From an uncultured Oscillospiraceae bacterium (GTDB taxonomy: Bacteria > Bacillota > Clostridia > Oscillospirales > Oscillospiraceae), in the NCBI GenBank assembly GCA_934597345.1, contig CAKTRJ010000004.1, forward strand, positions 1-64,000: DNA of 64,000 nt, read 5' to 3'. The translations under genes were made by a program, and so were the position numbers. This document shows positions 32,704 to 41,267 of the stretch, in pieces. Below the pieces are notes generated by a model, which saw only the letters and a list, made by a program, of their open reading frames with translations, was not told the DNA's origin and made no database searches. Numbering within the stretch: position 1 is the stretch's first letter; each line of letters starts with the position of its first letter.

Positions 32704-33576
32704 TCAGGAGAAGAACTTTTCCAGCACTTCCTGGGCGGGCATATCCTTGCCGGTGAACAGCTTGAAGGCCGCCACACCCTGCCACAGCAGCATGCCGATG
32801 CCGCCCACGGCGGCCTTGCAGCCTGCCGCCTTGGCTTCCTGGATCATGCGGGTCTCGCGGGGGTTGTATACCGTGTCCGCCACCACCAGATCGGCGCGGA
32901 ACAGGGAGGGGTCAATAAGGGTCTCGCCGTCCAGGGGCTTCATGCCCACCTTGGTGGCGTTTACCAGAATGTCGCAGCCCTTCACCGCCTCGGCCAGCGC
33001 GGCGCTGTCCTCCAGCGGTGTAATGGACGCCTTGCAGCCGGGGACGGCCTGCGCCAGCTTCTCCACGGTGTGCTGGCCGTTGGCGTAAAACTCGTCGTTA
33101 CGGTTGAAAATGGCAATCTCCGCCGCGCCGTCCAGCGCCGCCTGTACGCAGATAGCGGTGGCTGCGCCGCCCGCGCCCAGTACCACCAGACGCTGGCCCT
33201 TCACCTCGATGCCGTGCTCGTGAAGGTTGCGAACGAAGCCCACGCCGTCGGTGTTGTGGCCGGTCAGCTTGCCGTCCTCACTGACGGTAACGGTGTTGCA
33301 CGCGCCGATGAGCCGTGCGGCGGGGGACAGCTCATCCAGATAGGCCGCCACGGCGGTCTTGCAGGGCATGGTGATGTTGAAGCCGCCCACGCCCAGGGTC
33401 TTGAGGGCCTGCACGCCCGCTTCGGTCTGCTCCAGAGGGATGTTGAAGGCCAGATACGCGGCGTCGAGGCCAGTGCGCTGGAAGCTGTAATTATACATGG
33501 CGGGGGAGCCGGAGTGTCCCACCGGGGAGCCGATCAGGCAAAAGAGCTTGGTATGTCCGGAAATTCTGCTTTCCAT
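32704..33576 (-). CDS. Quinate/shikimate dehydrogenase, YdiB-like (first copy)
   Basis: A 290-residue shikimate dehydrogenase-family protein. Substrate site: GHSGSPAMYN, lysine in MPCKTAV, asparagine in GACNTV, aspartate in HNTDGVGF, glutamine in LWQGVAAF. Cofactor site: LGAGGAATA and FNRNDEF. The aspartate after NR in N-R-x-D-E-F is typical of YdiB, which accepts NAD and quinate, whereas biosynthetic AroE has a basic residue that selects NADP. It is paired in the same operon with a second copy at 36258-37121, with a shikimate kinase and a transporter, which favours a catabolic role over aromatic amino-acid synthesis. Confidence 0.85.
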   Translation of the reverse strand: MESRISGHTKLFCLIGSPVGHSGSPAMYNYSFQRTGLDAAYLAFNIPLEQTEAGVQALKTLGVGGFNITMPCKTAVAAYLDELSPAARLIGACNTVTVSEDGKLTGHNTDGVGFVRNLHEHGIEVKGQRLVVLGAGGAATAICVQAALDGAAEIAIFNRNDEFYANGQHTVEKLAQAVPGCKASITPLEDSAALAEAVKGCDILVNATKVGMKPLDGETLIDPSLFRADLVVADTVYNPRETRMIQEAKAAGCKAAVGGIGMLLWQGVAAFKLFTGKDMPAQEVLEKFFS

Positions 33577-33608
33577 AGTGTTATCCTCCTATCTGTCGTC
33601 GATATTGT

Positions 33609-34454
33609 TTACTGTTCCAGCACTTCGGGCCATGCCTGGGCCAGCACGGCGCGGGTGGCGTCAAAGTTGGCCTTGGCCGCGGCGGCCACGCCTGCGGCGA
33701 GGATCTCGTCGCTGATGACCTCCACGCCCATGACGGCGGGCTGGATGCCCTTATCCCGCAGCATCTTCACGAAGCCCGCGGTGTCACCGTAGCCGGTGCC
33801 GGGCAGCATGCGGTCATGCATGGACTCGTCCCGGAGGATGCTCTTGGCATAGGGATGGGCTTGCACGTCGTTGATCTGCACGGCCACCACCTTCTCGGCG
33901 GGGATGTCCGCCAGCAGCACGGGATCGTAGCTCTGACCGGCACGCACCCAGTGCCAGGAGTCCAGGATCAGCTTGGCGTTGTCGCAGCCGGAGGCCTTTA
34001 CCACGGCCCATGCCTTCTTGATGTCGGGCAGTCCGCTGTAAGGCATCGGCTCCACACCGATGGTGTACTTTCCGGCCCGGCGGCACAGCTCACGCAGCTT
34101 CTGGGCGGTGTGCTCCACGGAGTAGTTCTCCATCAGGCCGCAGTTGATGTGGTTCACGCCGAACAGCTCACACATATGGAAGCACATCTGCTCCTTGTAC
34201 TTCTGTTCATAGGAGCGGTGATCCTCCGCCCACTGGACGATGTACTCCACCTCGGTGACCTTCATACCGTACTTGTCCAGAATGGCCAGAATGTCGGCGT
34301 CGAACAGGCCCTCATTCAGGGCGTCCACATAGGTCTCCGCCCGCAGGCCGATGCCCTCAAAGCCTGCTTCCTTGGCGGCGGATACGCGCTCCTCAAAGGT
34401 GCACTGGTCGCCCAGGGTCCAGGAGCTGATGGTGATGGGATACTTCTGAGACAT
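33609..34454 (-). CDS. TIM-barrel sugar-phosphate isomerase/epimerase-like protein, candidate dehydroshikimate dehydratase
   Basis: A 281-residue protein of the xylose-isomerase-like (AP endonuclease 2) superfamily. Metal-site features are the glutamate in TIGVEPMPYSG, the aspartate and histidine in LILDSWHWVRAGQ, and the glutamate in VMGVEVISDE. It begins ITISSWTLGDQ. Superfamily members include 3-dehydroshikimate dehydratases (AsbF/QuiC type), sugar epimerases and inositol dehydratases. Its place between shikimate kinase and a quinate/shikimate dehydrogenase makes a role on 3-dehydroshikimate or 3-dehydroquinate the leading idea, but the sequence does not prove it. GAGGAGGAA precedes the ATG. 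Confidence 0.75.
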   Translation of the reverse strand: MSQKYPITISSWTLGDQCTFEERVSAAKEAGFEGIGLRAETYVDALNEGLFDADILAILDKYGMKVTEVEYIVQWAEDHRSYEQKYKEQMCFHMCELFGVNHINCGLMENYSVEHTAQKLRELCRRAGKYTIGVEPMPYSGLPDIKKAWAVVKASGCDNAKLILDSWHWVRAGQSYDPVLLADIPAEKVVAVQINDVQAHPYAKSILRDESMHDRMLPGTGYGDTAGFVKMLRDKGIQPAVMGVEVISDEILAAGVAAAAKANFDATRAVLAQAWPEVLEQ

Positions 34455-34493
34455 GGTAGGTTCCTCCTCAAATTACATTTTTATTATCGTGTG

Positions 34494-35003
34494 TCACTTC
34501 GTATCGACCTGCCGCAGTACGGCGCGGCAGACTTCTTCAATGGTCAGGTCTGAGGTATCGACGGTCACGTCGGCGGCCACCTCGTAGGCGCTGCGGCGCT
34601 GGGCCATCAGGGCGGCGATATCCGCCACGTTTTTCCTGCCTTGCAGCAGGGGACGCTGGTCGCTGTCCTTGACCCGCTCCAGAATGACCTCCGGGCGGGC
34701 GGTCAGCAGCACCACCGTGCCGCAGCGGCGCATGGCGGCCACGTTTTCCTGCCGCATGGCCACGCCGCCGCCGCAGGAGACCAGACAGGTGCTTCCGGCG
34801 GCCAGACCCTCCAGCAGCGCCGTTTCGCACCGGCGGAAGTGGCCCTCGCCCTTTTGGGCGAAGATCTCCGGGATGGTCATGCCCTCCTGTCGGGCGATCT
34901 GCTGATCCATCTCGATGACCGGAAGCTTCAGCATCCGGCCCAGGGCGGCGGAGACGGAGGTCTTGCCCACGCCCATGAAGCCGATAAAGAACAGTGTCTT
35001 CAT
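34494..35003 (-). CDS. aroK: Shikimate kinase
   Basis: A 169-residue P-loop kinase that makes shikimate 3-phosphate. Motifs are GFMGVGKTSVSAALG (P-loop), EMDQQIARQEG (substrate aspartate), FRRCETALLEGL (substrate arginine), SCGGGVAMR (Walker-B-like GGG), and the lid arginine in DQRPLLQG. It starts 1 bp after the transporter stop, so it is certainly in the operon. A kinase in an otherwise catabolic-looking unit suggests that imported shikimate can also be routed into the chorismate pathway. Confidence 0.93.
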   Translation of the reverse strand: MKTLFFIGFMGVGKTSVSAALGRMLKLPVIEMDQQIARQEGMTIPEIFAQKGEGHFRRCETALLEGLAAGSTCLVSCGGGVAMRQENVAAMRRCGTVVLLTARPEVILERVKDSDQRPLLQGRKNVADIAALMAQRRSAYEVAADVTVDTSDLTIEEVCRAVLRQVDTK

Positions 35004-35004
35004 G

Positions 35005-36225
35005 TTACTGCACCTGCGCGGCGCGCTCCCGCTTCTGGCAGATGTTCAGGTACACCGCCAGCAGGATGCCCACCAGCGTCACCGCCATGTTGAACAGCAC
35101 CACCAGCCGGGGACCGTTGGCGCCGCCTACACGGGTCAGCACACCGGCCACGCTGATGACGATGTAGTTGGCCACACTGGAGGAGATCATGACGATGGAG
35201 GTGATGACGCCCCGGTTCTTGGGGAACATCTCGTTGGCCACCGCCGTTACCAGCTGCAGCACACCGCCTGCCGCGAAGAAGCCCAGCAGGAAACCGCCTG
35301 CCAGACACATGACCGGCTTCTGGACGAAGTAGATGGCGGCCAGCGTCGCCAGCGCCACGCAGGGATAGATCACAAGGATCTTGGCGGGCTCCACGTTCCG
35401 CTTCAGCAGCGCCGCGCTGACGAACAGCGCCACCACAATGCCCACGGAATAGAAGGACTGGATCTTGCTGGGGTCGGCCAGGCCGTACAGCGTGCCCAGC
35501 TCCTGATTGCAGTTCATCCACAGCACGAAGGTGGTGGAGGTGGTAAAGCCCAGACACACCAGCACGATGGCCGCGGGGGTGAAGTGCATCTTCTCCTTTT
35601 TCTGGCCCTTGACCTTCACCACCTTTTCAAAGGGCGGGAAGGGCAGGAACGCCAGCAGAATGCCGTCAGCGATGATGATAACGGCCGTTGCGATAAAGAT
35701 GGTGCGGAAGGGCAGGGCGTGAGCCGCCACAAAGCCGATGGCGAAGGGCAGCAGGAACTGGGCGATGGAGATGGACAGCTTGGTGAAGATGTTGGCGATG
35801 GTGCCCTTCTCCTTAAAGATCTCCATGCAGGAGGGGGTGATGCTGGTGTCCAGGAAGGAGTTGGCCATACCGCTGACCACCGCCAGCGCGTAGCCCACAT
35901 ACAGGTTGGGGGCAAAGGTGATGCCCAGCAGGAAGATGGCGTACAGAGCGCAGCCGATCAGGGCGGAGAGCCGACGACCCAGCCGGTCGCTGAGGGGCCC
36001 GGCCACCGGGAAGGCAACCAACCGGCCCAGTCCGATGGCGGCGATGACCGCCACCACGCCGGAGACGTCATAGCTGCCGTCAGCCAGTGTCGATGCGCCC
36101 CACAGGGCGGCGAAGTTCTGCTTGTACTGTCCCATAATGGTGGCTGCCACGCCCAGAACGAAATAGGTGATGTACAGGGCCAGCGCCGTGGGATAGTATT
36201 TGCGGGATTCCACAGTCTGGTTCAT
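35005..36225 (-). CDS. MFS transporter, probable quinate/shikimate uptake
   Basis: A 406-residue major facilitator with twelve hydrophobic segments. The loop 2-3 signature GPLSDRLGRRLSALIG is clear, and there is a central cytoplasmic loop with VKVKGQKKEKMHFT. Substrate is inferred from the operon, where every other gene handles shikimate-like acids. AAAGGAACATC precedes the ATG. Export rather than uptake cannot be ruled out. Confidence 0.85.
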   Translation of the reverse strand: MNQTVESRKYYPTALALYITYFVLGVAATIMGQYKQNFAALWGASTLADGSYDVSGVVAVIAAIGLGRLVAFPVAGPLSDRLGRRLSALIGCALYAIFLLGITFAPNLYVGYALAVVSGMANSFLDTSITPSCMEIFKEKGTIANIFTKLSISIAQFLLPFAIGFVAAHALPFRTIFIATAVIIIADGILLAFLPFPPFEKVVKVKGQKKEKMHFTPAAIVLVCLGFTTSTTFVLWMNCNQELGTLYGLADPSKIQSFYSVGIVVALFVSAALLKRNVEPAKILVIYPCVALATLAAIYFVQKPVMCLAGGFLLGFFAAGGVLQLVTAVANEMFPKNRGVITSIVMISSSVANYIVISVAGVLTRVGGANGPRLVVLFNMAVTLVGILLAVYLNICQKRERAAQVQ

Positions 36226-36257
36226 GATGATGTTCCTTTCTCTTCTCTTTATTGTTG

Positions 36258-37121
36258 TTATGTGTACAGAAGCTCTTTGATCTCCTCAATGGGCATTTCC
36301 AGTCCGCTGTACAGCCGGAAGGCCTCCGCGCCCTGGCACAGCAGCATGCCCAGTCCGTCGCAGGTTTTGCATCCGGCGGCTCTGGCGTCCCGCAGGAGCT
36401 TCGTCTCCGGCGGAGCGTACACTACGTCCGTCACCACCAGCTCAGGGCGGAAGCAGCTCTGGTCGGTGATGACGCTGCGCTCTACGTCCGGGGCCATACC
36501 TACCCGCGTGGCGTTGGAGAGGATGTCGCAGCGGCGAATGGTCTTGTAAAGATCCCGCCCGTCGTCCAGATCGTGGAGGGAAAGGGAGCACTCCGGCGCG
36601 GCCTTGGCGATGTTTTGCAGCGTCTGCTCCACACGGGGCCAGAACTCATCCTTACGGTTGAATACCGCGATCTCCGCTGCTCCCTCCAGCGCCGCCTGAC
36701 CGGCGATGGCCGAGGCGGCTCCGCCGCCGCCCAGCAGCACGATGCGCCTGCCCTTTACCTCCACGCCGTTTCGGCGGAGGTTCTGGGTGTAGCCCATGCC
36801 GTCGGTGTTGTATCCGGTCAGCACGCCGCCATCGTTGACGATGACGTTCACCGCGCCGATGGCCTGCGCCTCAGGGGACAGTTTGTCCAGATACGGGATC
36901 ACCGCGCTCTTGCAGGGCATGGTCACGTTGGCGCCCCGCATGTTCAGTGTGCGGATGGCCTGTACCGCCGCACCCGCCTGCTCCTGCGTTACGCTGAAGG
37001 CCAGATACGCCCAGTCGAGACCGTATTTGGCGAAGCAGTGGTTATACATGGCCGGGGATTTGGAGTGCTCCACCGGAGTACCCATCAGCCCCAGCATGAC
37101 AGTGGTTCCTGAGAGATGCAT
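36258..37121 (-). CDS. Quinate/shikimate dehydrogenase, YdiB-like (second copy)
   Basis: A 287-residue paralogue of the dehydrogenase at 32704-33576. Substrate site: EHSKSPAMYN, MPCKSAV, GAVNVI, YNTDGMGY, LLCQGAEAF. Cofactor site: LGGGGAASA and FNRKDEF, again the YdiB-like N-R-x-D-E-F. Two differing copies in one operon suggest two successive or alternative oxidations, for example quinate and shikimate. The start at 37121 follows GAAGGAGGC; a longer frame would begin inside the LysR operator region. It is the first gene of the operon, divergent from the LysR gene. Confidence 0.88.
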   Translation of the reverse strand: MHLSGTTVMLGLMGTPVEHSKSPAMYNHCFAKYGLDWAYLAFSVTQEQAGAAVQAIRTLNMRGANVTMPCKSAVIPYLDKLSPEAQAIGAVNVIVNDGGVLTGYNTDGMGYTQNLRRNGVEVKGRRIVLLGGGGAASAIAGQAALEGAAEIAVFNRKDEFWPRVEQTLQNIAKAAPECSLSLHDLDDGRDLYKTIRRCDILSNATRVGMAPDVERSVITDQSCFRPELVVTDVVYAPPETKLLRDARAAGCKTCDGLGMLLCQGAEAFRLYSGLEMPIEEIKELLYT

Positions 37122-37200
37122 GCTTGATGCCTCCTTCTTGCCGCCGTTTGCGCCGCGGCTTTTGTTGTCTGGCTCCACTGTACCGCAATGACAAGATATT

Positions 37201-37250
37201 AACAAATCAATTTTTTCCATAAAAACCATAGATTTCTTTTATCATTTGTT
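37201..37250. promoter_or_regulatory. Nested inverted repeats between the operon and the LysR gene
   Basis: AACAAAT (37201-37207) and ATTTGTT (37244-37250) are inverted repeats enclosing a second pair, ATAAAA (37219-37224) and TTTTAT (37237-37242). The inner pair, A/T-rich with a 12-bp gap, is like the T-N11-A sites of LysR regulators. TATACT (37252-37257) is a possible -10 box for the LysR gene; its -35 match is poor. Confidence 0.6.
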
Positions 37251-37285
37251 GTATACTTGGTGCAGGGAAAGGAAGGTGTGGCAGT

Positions 37286-38167
37286 ATGAATTTGTTGCAT
37301 TTGCGGTACTTTGTGGAATTGGCCCATATCCAGCACTACACGCGGGCGGCGGAGCAGCTGTGCATCACACAGCCCAGTCTGAGCCACGCCATCGCCCAGA
37401 TGGAGGGCGAGCTGGGTGTTCCGCTGTTTGAAAAGCGGGGCCGCAACGTGGCGCTGACCCATTTCGGAGAGCAGTTCCTGACCTGCGCCCAGCAGACGCT
37501 GGCCACCTTGGATGAGGGTGTGGACGCCCTGCGCCGGGTGGGCCGGGGCGAGGGTGTGATCCGGCTTGGTCTGCTGCGGACGCTGGGCGTGGATTTTGTG
37601 CCGGGGCTGGCCTCCCGCTTTCTGGCGGCCAATCCGGAGAAGAACATCCGCTTTACTTTCCACACCGGCGTCACCAGCCAGCTGCTGGAGGGCCTGCTGG
37701 CCCACCAGTACGATCTGGTGTTCTCCTCCCGGCCCGCGCCGGAGATGGGGCTGACCTCCATCCCCGTGGAGCAGCAGGATCTGGTGCTGATCGTGCCCCG
37801 GAACCACCCGCTGGCCCGGTTCCACACGGTGGATCTGGCGGACACGCTGCCCTATCCGCAGGTCTATTTCAGTAAGGGCAGCGGCCTGCGGGACGTGATC
37901 GACGGACTCTTTGACCAGATCGGCGGGTGGCCCCACATTGCCTATGAGACGGAGGAGGATCAGGTGATCGCCGGTCTGGTGGCCCACGGCTTCGGCATCG
38001 CCGTGGTGCCCTATATGGAGATGCTGCTGCGGCTGGAGGTAAAGATCATTCAGATCGTCCGTCCGGTGTGGGAGCGGAATTTCTATATGGTCAGCGACGA
38101 CCGGGCGTTTCAATCCCCGGCGGTACGCCAGTTCCGGCAGTTTATTCTGGACGGTACGTCGTTGTAA
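37286..38167 (+). CDS. LysR-family regulator of the quinate/shikimate-type operon
   Basis: A 293-residue LysR protein. The N-terminal winged helix reads LRYFVELAHIQHYTRAAEQL, CITQPSLSHAIAQMEGELGV, PLFEKRGRNVALT. The rest is a two-lobed effector domain (from about residue 90, IRLGLLRTLGVDFVPGLASR; DLVFSSRP; GFGIAVVPYME). It is divergent from the dehydrogenase-transporter operon with one shared intergenic region, the standard LysR arrangement. It should activate the operon when a pathway compound, perhaps shikimate or dehydroshikimate, binds. Confidence 0.88.
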   Translation: MNLLHLRYFVELAHIQHYTRAAEQLCITQPSLSHAIAQMEGELGVPLFEKRGRNVALTHFGEQFLTCAQQTLATLDEGVDALRRVGRGEGVIRLGLLRTLGVDFVPGLASRFLAANPEKNIRFTFHTGVTSQLLEGLLAHQYDLVFSSRPAPEMGLTSIPVEQQDLVLIVPRNHPLARFHTVDLADTLPYPQVYFSKGSGLRDVIDGLFDQIGGWPHIAYETEEDQVIAGLVAHGFGIAVVPYMEMLLRLEVKIIQIVRPVWERNFYMVSDDRAFQSPAVRQFRQFILDGTSL

Positions 38168-38239
38168 ATCTGCCCAATTATGCGGCGGAGTATTTGAATA
38201 CATAGAGACTTTCTATGAGTTTTATAAAAAAGATGCATG

Positions 38240-38279
38240 AAAAAACCGGCTGTTTTGTCATCAAAACAGCCGGTTTTTC
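38240..38279. terminator. Terminator between LysR and the convergent lipoprotein gene
   Basis: AAAAACCGGCTGTTTTG pairs perfectly with CAAAACAGCCGGTTTTT around TCAT. Confidence 0.92.
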
Positions 38280-38321
38280 ACCGTTTTTACTTATTTTTCC
38301 AGCGCATTTCCGCGCTGCGGC

Positions 38322-39059
38322 TCAGGAACTGAAGCTGTTCAGGTTCCCGTTGCGCTTATCCGCTATGGCGGCCTCCACCATGGCAATAAAGGGATCGCCG
38401 CTATCCGGCTCCTTGCCAGAGGTATCACTGCCGTGGTTGATGATGTCATAGGCGATGCCGCGGGCAATGTAGTCCAGTTGGCTGTCGTCCAGCCCCTCCA
38501 CGGCTGCGGCCAGCGTTTCCGGATCCTGCCGGTATACATCGGCCAGCAGCGTGAAAAAGCTCTCGTCCGGGCCGCTGGTATAGTCGTGGCGGGTCACAAA
38601 GTCCCGGATGGTCTCCTCGTTGAACAGGGACGGATCGTCAACAGCGCTGCCGCTTTGTCCGCTTCCGCCGCTGTTGGCGGCGTTATAGCGGTCGATGGCC
38701 TGCTGTACAGCCGTCAGCACAGGGTCGTCCTGCGCCAGCCGCTGTCGGATATCCTGCTGAAAGGCGTCCAGATCGCCATAGGACTTTCCATAGACCAGCA
38801 GCTGTGCTGCCGCGTCCAGTTCCTCGGCGGTACACTGTCCCATGGCGGAGAGCAGGCCCTCCGCGTCGCTGTCATAGGCGGCGGCCAGCTCATTGGCTGC
38901 ATCCTCCGCTGCCGCGCCGTCGCTGCTGACGGCCCGCTGAAAAAGGGCCGGATAGTCCGCCGGCGGGGTAATTGCGCTGTCCGCCGCCGGCTGACTGCCG
39001 CAGCCGCTCAGCAGTGCCAGCGCCAGCAGCACGTTCAGTATGCCGAACATCTTCCTCAT
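38322..39059 (-). CDS. Lipoprotein of unknown function
   Basis: A 245-residue lipoprotein (signal LNVLLALALLSGC, lipobox LSGC). The mature part is acidic and mainly helical by appearance, rich in alanine and aspartate, with a Gly/Ser linker (NSGGSGQSGSA) near the middle separating two alpha-rich halves. I recognise no family. AGAAGGAGG precedes the ATG. It is the third gene of the second ECF sigma operon, 13 bp after the membrane protein, so it is probably part of the signal-sensing or response module. Confidence 0.65.
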   Translation of the reverse strand: MRKMFGILNVLLALALLSGCGSQPAADSAITPPADYPALFQRAVSSDGAAAEDAANELAAAYDSDAEGLLSAMGQCTAEELDAAAQLLVYGKSYGDLDAFQQDIRQRLAQDDPVLTAVQQAIDRYNAANSGGSGQSGSAVDDPSLFNEETIRDFVTRHDYTSGPDESFFTLLADVYRQDPETLAAAVEGLDDSQLDYIARGIAYDIINHGSDTSGKEPDSGDPFIAMVEAAIADKRNGNLNSFSS

Positions 39060-39072
39060 GTGGTACCTCCTT

Positions 39073-40527
39073 CTACTCTGCGTTATCGTTTTTTTCGGAC
39101 AGGTCGTAGATATAGAACCACGAGCCGGTGACGGCGTAGTGGTCGTTCTCCACTTGACATAGGATCACGAACCGGTCATCGTCCAGCCAGGTGATATCAC
39201 GTTCCAGAACCTCCGGGTCAAGGCCGCTCCGTTCCAGCAGGAAGCCGCCGTCCAGGCCCAGCACGGCGATGTTGTCGTGGGAGAATATATGCCCCGGTTC
39301 ACAGGCGGCCACCAGCAGCCGTGTGCCGCTGGGATTGGACACTGTCACGGTCGTTTGATGCAGCGCTTGGCGCTGCGGCAGCGTGTACCCCTCCACGGGG
39401 ATGCGCTGGGCCGTTTTCAGGTCGATCAGTGTCACGCTTCTGTCCTCCGCCACCTCCATGGCCAGCCGTCCGCCGTTCATTTGCAGCCTGGGAAGGAACA
39501 CCAGTCCCGGTATGGTGCGGTACCCGTCGTCCGCGTTCAACGGGATACCGTCAAACAGCGGCAGCTTTTCCAGAGTGTTCAGGTCGATGCGGCAGCCGTA
39601 GATCAGGCCGGAGGGCGTCTCGCCCTCCTCCAGCCACCAGCAGACCAGCTTATCCTCCAGCACCTTGGCGTTATAGGAACCGGAAAAGTCGGCGTCCCGC
39701 GGGAACAAGTGGCCGCACAGCTCAGATACATGATACGATTTGCCGCTCAGCGTGTCAAAATAGACGTAGTCCATCGCATCCTCTGAAAATGTGGGCAGCA
39801 GCCAGCGGCTGAAGTCCTCCGAGTGCCAGGCGTAGTTGGGGTGGTAATGGTAAGACAATTCGCTCAGGTCAAAGGCGGCCAGCGGCTCGACGAACTCTCC
39901 GGTACGCAGGTTCGCCAGCAGGGGATAACGCTCCTCCAGCACGATCAGATACTGCTCAGGTGAACCGCCCCACAGTCCCCACTCCGGTCCGCTGGGGGAG
40001 AGCTGTCTTGCCTCGTCCAGCGTAGGTACCCAGGTCTTGGCCACCTGGCCGTCGTGCGCCGCCCAGTCGAACACGATGCGGTATGTTTTGCCGCGATAGG
40101 TGCAGGTCTGGTCAAAGCGGTGGTTCTCCTGCCGCACCAGCTCGCCGTTTTCATAGGCATAAGCGGCATAATGGCTGCCTTGCTTGTATTCTGTCTCGTC
40201 GGTACAGACAACGAACATACCGCCCTGCAAATAAGCGTAATCGGGAATAAAAATATAATCCGCCTGAATGTTTCCCTGCAGCGTCACGGATTGGATGACC
40301 TCCTCGCGGGGCGGCGTCTCTTTCACCGTGAACAGCGACAGTACCCGCTGCCGGAAATCCACATCCGCCGCCATGGCGGTGGTGAAGCACAGCAGCACGA
40401 TCAGCACGGCGGCCAGCAGGTATACGCCGATGGCGCACCGCTTTTTGCCGTACAGCCGCCGCTCCGTTTCTGTCAGAAAGCTGTCCTGCACATCGGTCAG
40501 GGCGTCGAACAATGCGTAGGCATCCAT
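39073..40527 (-). CDS. Membrane-anchored outer protein, probable anti-sigma partner
   Basis: A 484-residue protein with a short cytoplasmic N-terminus (about 32 residues, DALTDVQDSFLTETERRLYG), one membrane segment (IGVYLLAAVLIVLLCFTTAM) and a large outer domain. That domain has repeated beta-type phrases (WLLPTFSEDAMDYVYFDTLS; GLVFLPRLQMNGGRLAMEV; ITWLDDDRFVILCQVENDHY) suggesting a propeller. The ATG at 40527 shares one base with the sigma stop (TGATG); a TTG one codon earlier is possible. Coupling to an ECF sigma gene points to a sequestering partner, although no named anti-sigma domain is seen. Confidence 0.65.
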   Translation of the reverse strand: MDAYALFDALTDVQDSFLTETERRLYGKKRCAIGVYLLAAVLIVLLCFTTAMAADVDFRQRVLSLFTVKETPPREEVIQSVTLQGNIQADYIFIPDYAYLQGGMFVVCTDETEYKQGSHYAAYAYENGELVRQENHRFDQTCTYRGKTYRIVFDWAAHDGQVAKTWVPTLDEARQLSPSGPEWGLWGGSPEQYLIVLEERYPLLANLRTGEFVEPLAAFDLSELSYHYHPNYAWHSEDFSRWLLPTFSEDAMDYVYFDTLSGKSYHVSELCGHLFPRDADFSGSYNAKVLEDKLVCWWLEEGETPSGLIYGCRIDLNTLEKLPLFDGIPLNADDGYRTIPGLVFLPRLQMNGGRLAMEVAEDRSVTLIDLKTAQRIPVEGYTLPQRQALHQTTVTVSNPSGTRLLVAACEPGHIFSHDNIAVLGLDGGFLLERSGLDPEVLERDITWLDDDRFVILCQVENDHYAVTGSWFYIYDLSEKNDNAE

Positions 40528-41081
40528 CAATACCCCTCCTTTTCCAGCGTCAGCCGCAGCTTTTCCCGCGTGCGGTGCAGCATGGACTTGACCTTGCTCT
40601 CGGAAAAGCCGAACTGCCGGGCGATGTCCTTTACCGCCGCGCCGTACCAGTACCGGGCCAGAAACACCTGGCGCTGGGTTGCGGGCAGGTCAGCAAGAAA
40701 ACGGTTCAGAAGCCGTACCAATTCATGGCTCTCCATGGCCGCCTGCGCGTCGCTGCCGCCGGGGACGCACTCGCCCAGCTCCTCCAGAGCCAGCGCCGTC
40801 TCACCGCCGCCGCGCTTCAGCCGCCCCTGATAGCGCAGGCGCTGAAGGGACAGGCGGCGGGTCAGCTTGCCGAAGAACAGCCGCAGCACCGACGGCCGGT
40901 GGGGCGGCATGGCGTTCCACGCCGCCAGCCAGGTATCCGACAGGCACTCCTGCGTGTCTTCGTTATTTTGCAGCAGGCCATAGGCGATATGGCTGCAATA
41001 AGCGCCGTATTTCGTGTTGCTTTCGGCAATGGCCTGCTCCGACCGCTGCCAGTACAGCGCGACAATGGCGCTGTCCTCCAT
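40527..41081 (-). CDS. ECF-type RNA polymerase sigma factor (second)
   Basis: A 184-residue sigma-70 family protein. Region 2: YGAYCSHIAYGLLQNNEDTQ, ECLSDTWLAAWNAMPPHRPS. Region 4: LPATQRQVFLARYWYGAAVK, DIARQFGFSESKVKSMLHRT. It is clearly related to the sigma factor at 18010-18558 (same RSEQAI, AWN and PP phrases), and both lead an operon with a single-pass membrane protein. ATG at 41081 follows GGGAGG at 8-bp spacing; a GTG three codons earlier overlaps the ribosome site. Confidence 0.85.
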   Translation of the reverse strand: MEDSAIVALYWQRSEQAIAESNTKYGAYCSHIAYGLLQNNEDTQECLSDTWLAAWNAMPPHRPSVLRLFFGKLTRRLSLQRLRYQGRLKRGGGETALALEELGECVPGGSDAQAAMESHELVRLLNRFLADLPATQRQVFLARYWYGAAVKDIARQFGFSESKVKSMLHRTREKLRLTLEKEGY

Positions 41082-41226
41082 GGTCCTCACCTCCCGGGAT
41101 CGCTCTTACCCTTCTACTTGCCGTTTCCTGCCGCAGGTCGCATGAGGGCTCTTGATTTATTTTAAAGAAATGGCGGCGCTTTCACAAGAGGGAACCGGAA
41201 ATTTTACGGGCCGGCGTTCCGGACGG

Positions 41227-41267
41227 CAAAAAAGGAATGGCATGCCCATGCATGCCATTCCTTTTTT
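41227..41267 (-). terminator. Terminator of the V-type ATPase operon
   Basis: AAAAAAGGAATGGCATG pairs perfectly with CATGCCATTCCTTTTTT around CCCATG. The stop codon of the K subunit lies within the T/A run. Confidence 0.92.

Noticed and set aside
31010-33088. 692-codon plus-strand frame opposite the flavin reductase
   Set aside because: Composition is that of an antisense shadow (histidine, glutamine and glycine rich) and two well-defined minus-strand enzymes occupy the same DNA.
34915-36549. 544-codon plus-strand frame opposite the MFS transporter
   Set aside because: Antisense shadow rich in histidine, aspartate and glutamine; no ribosome site and no recognisable domain.
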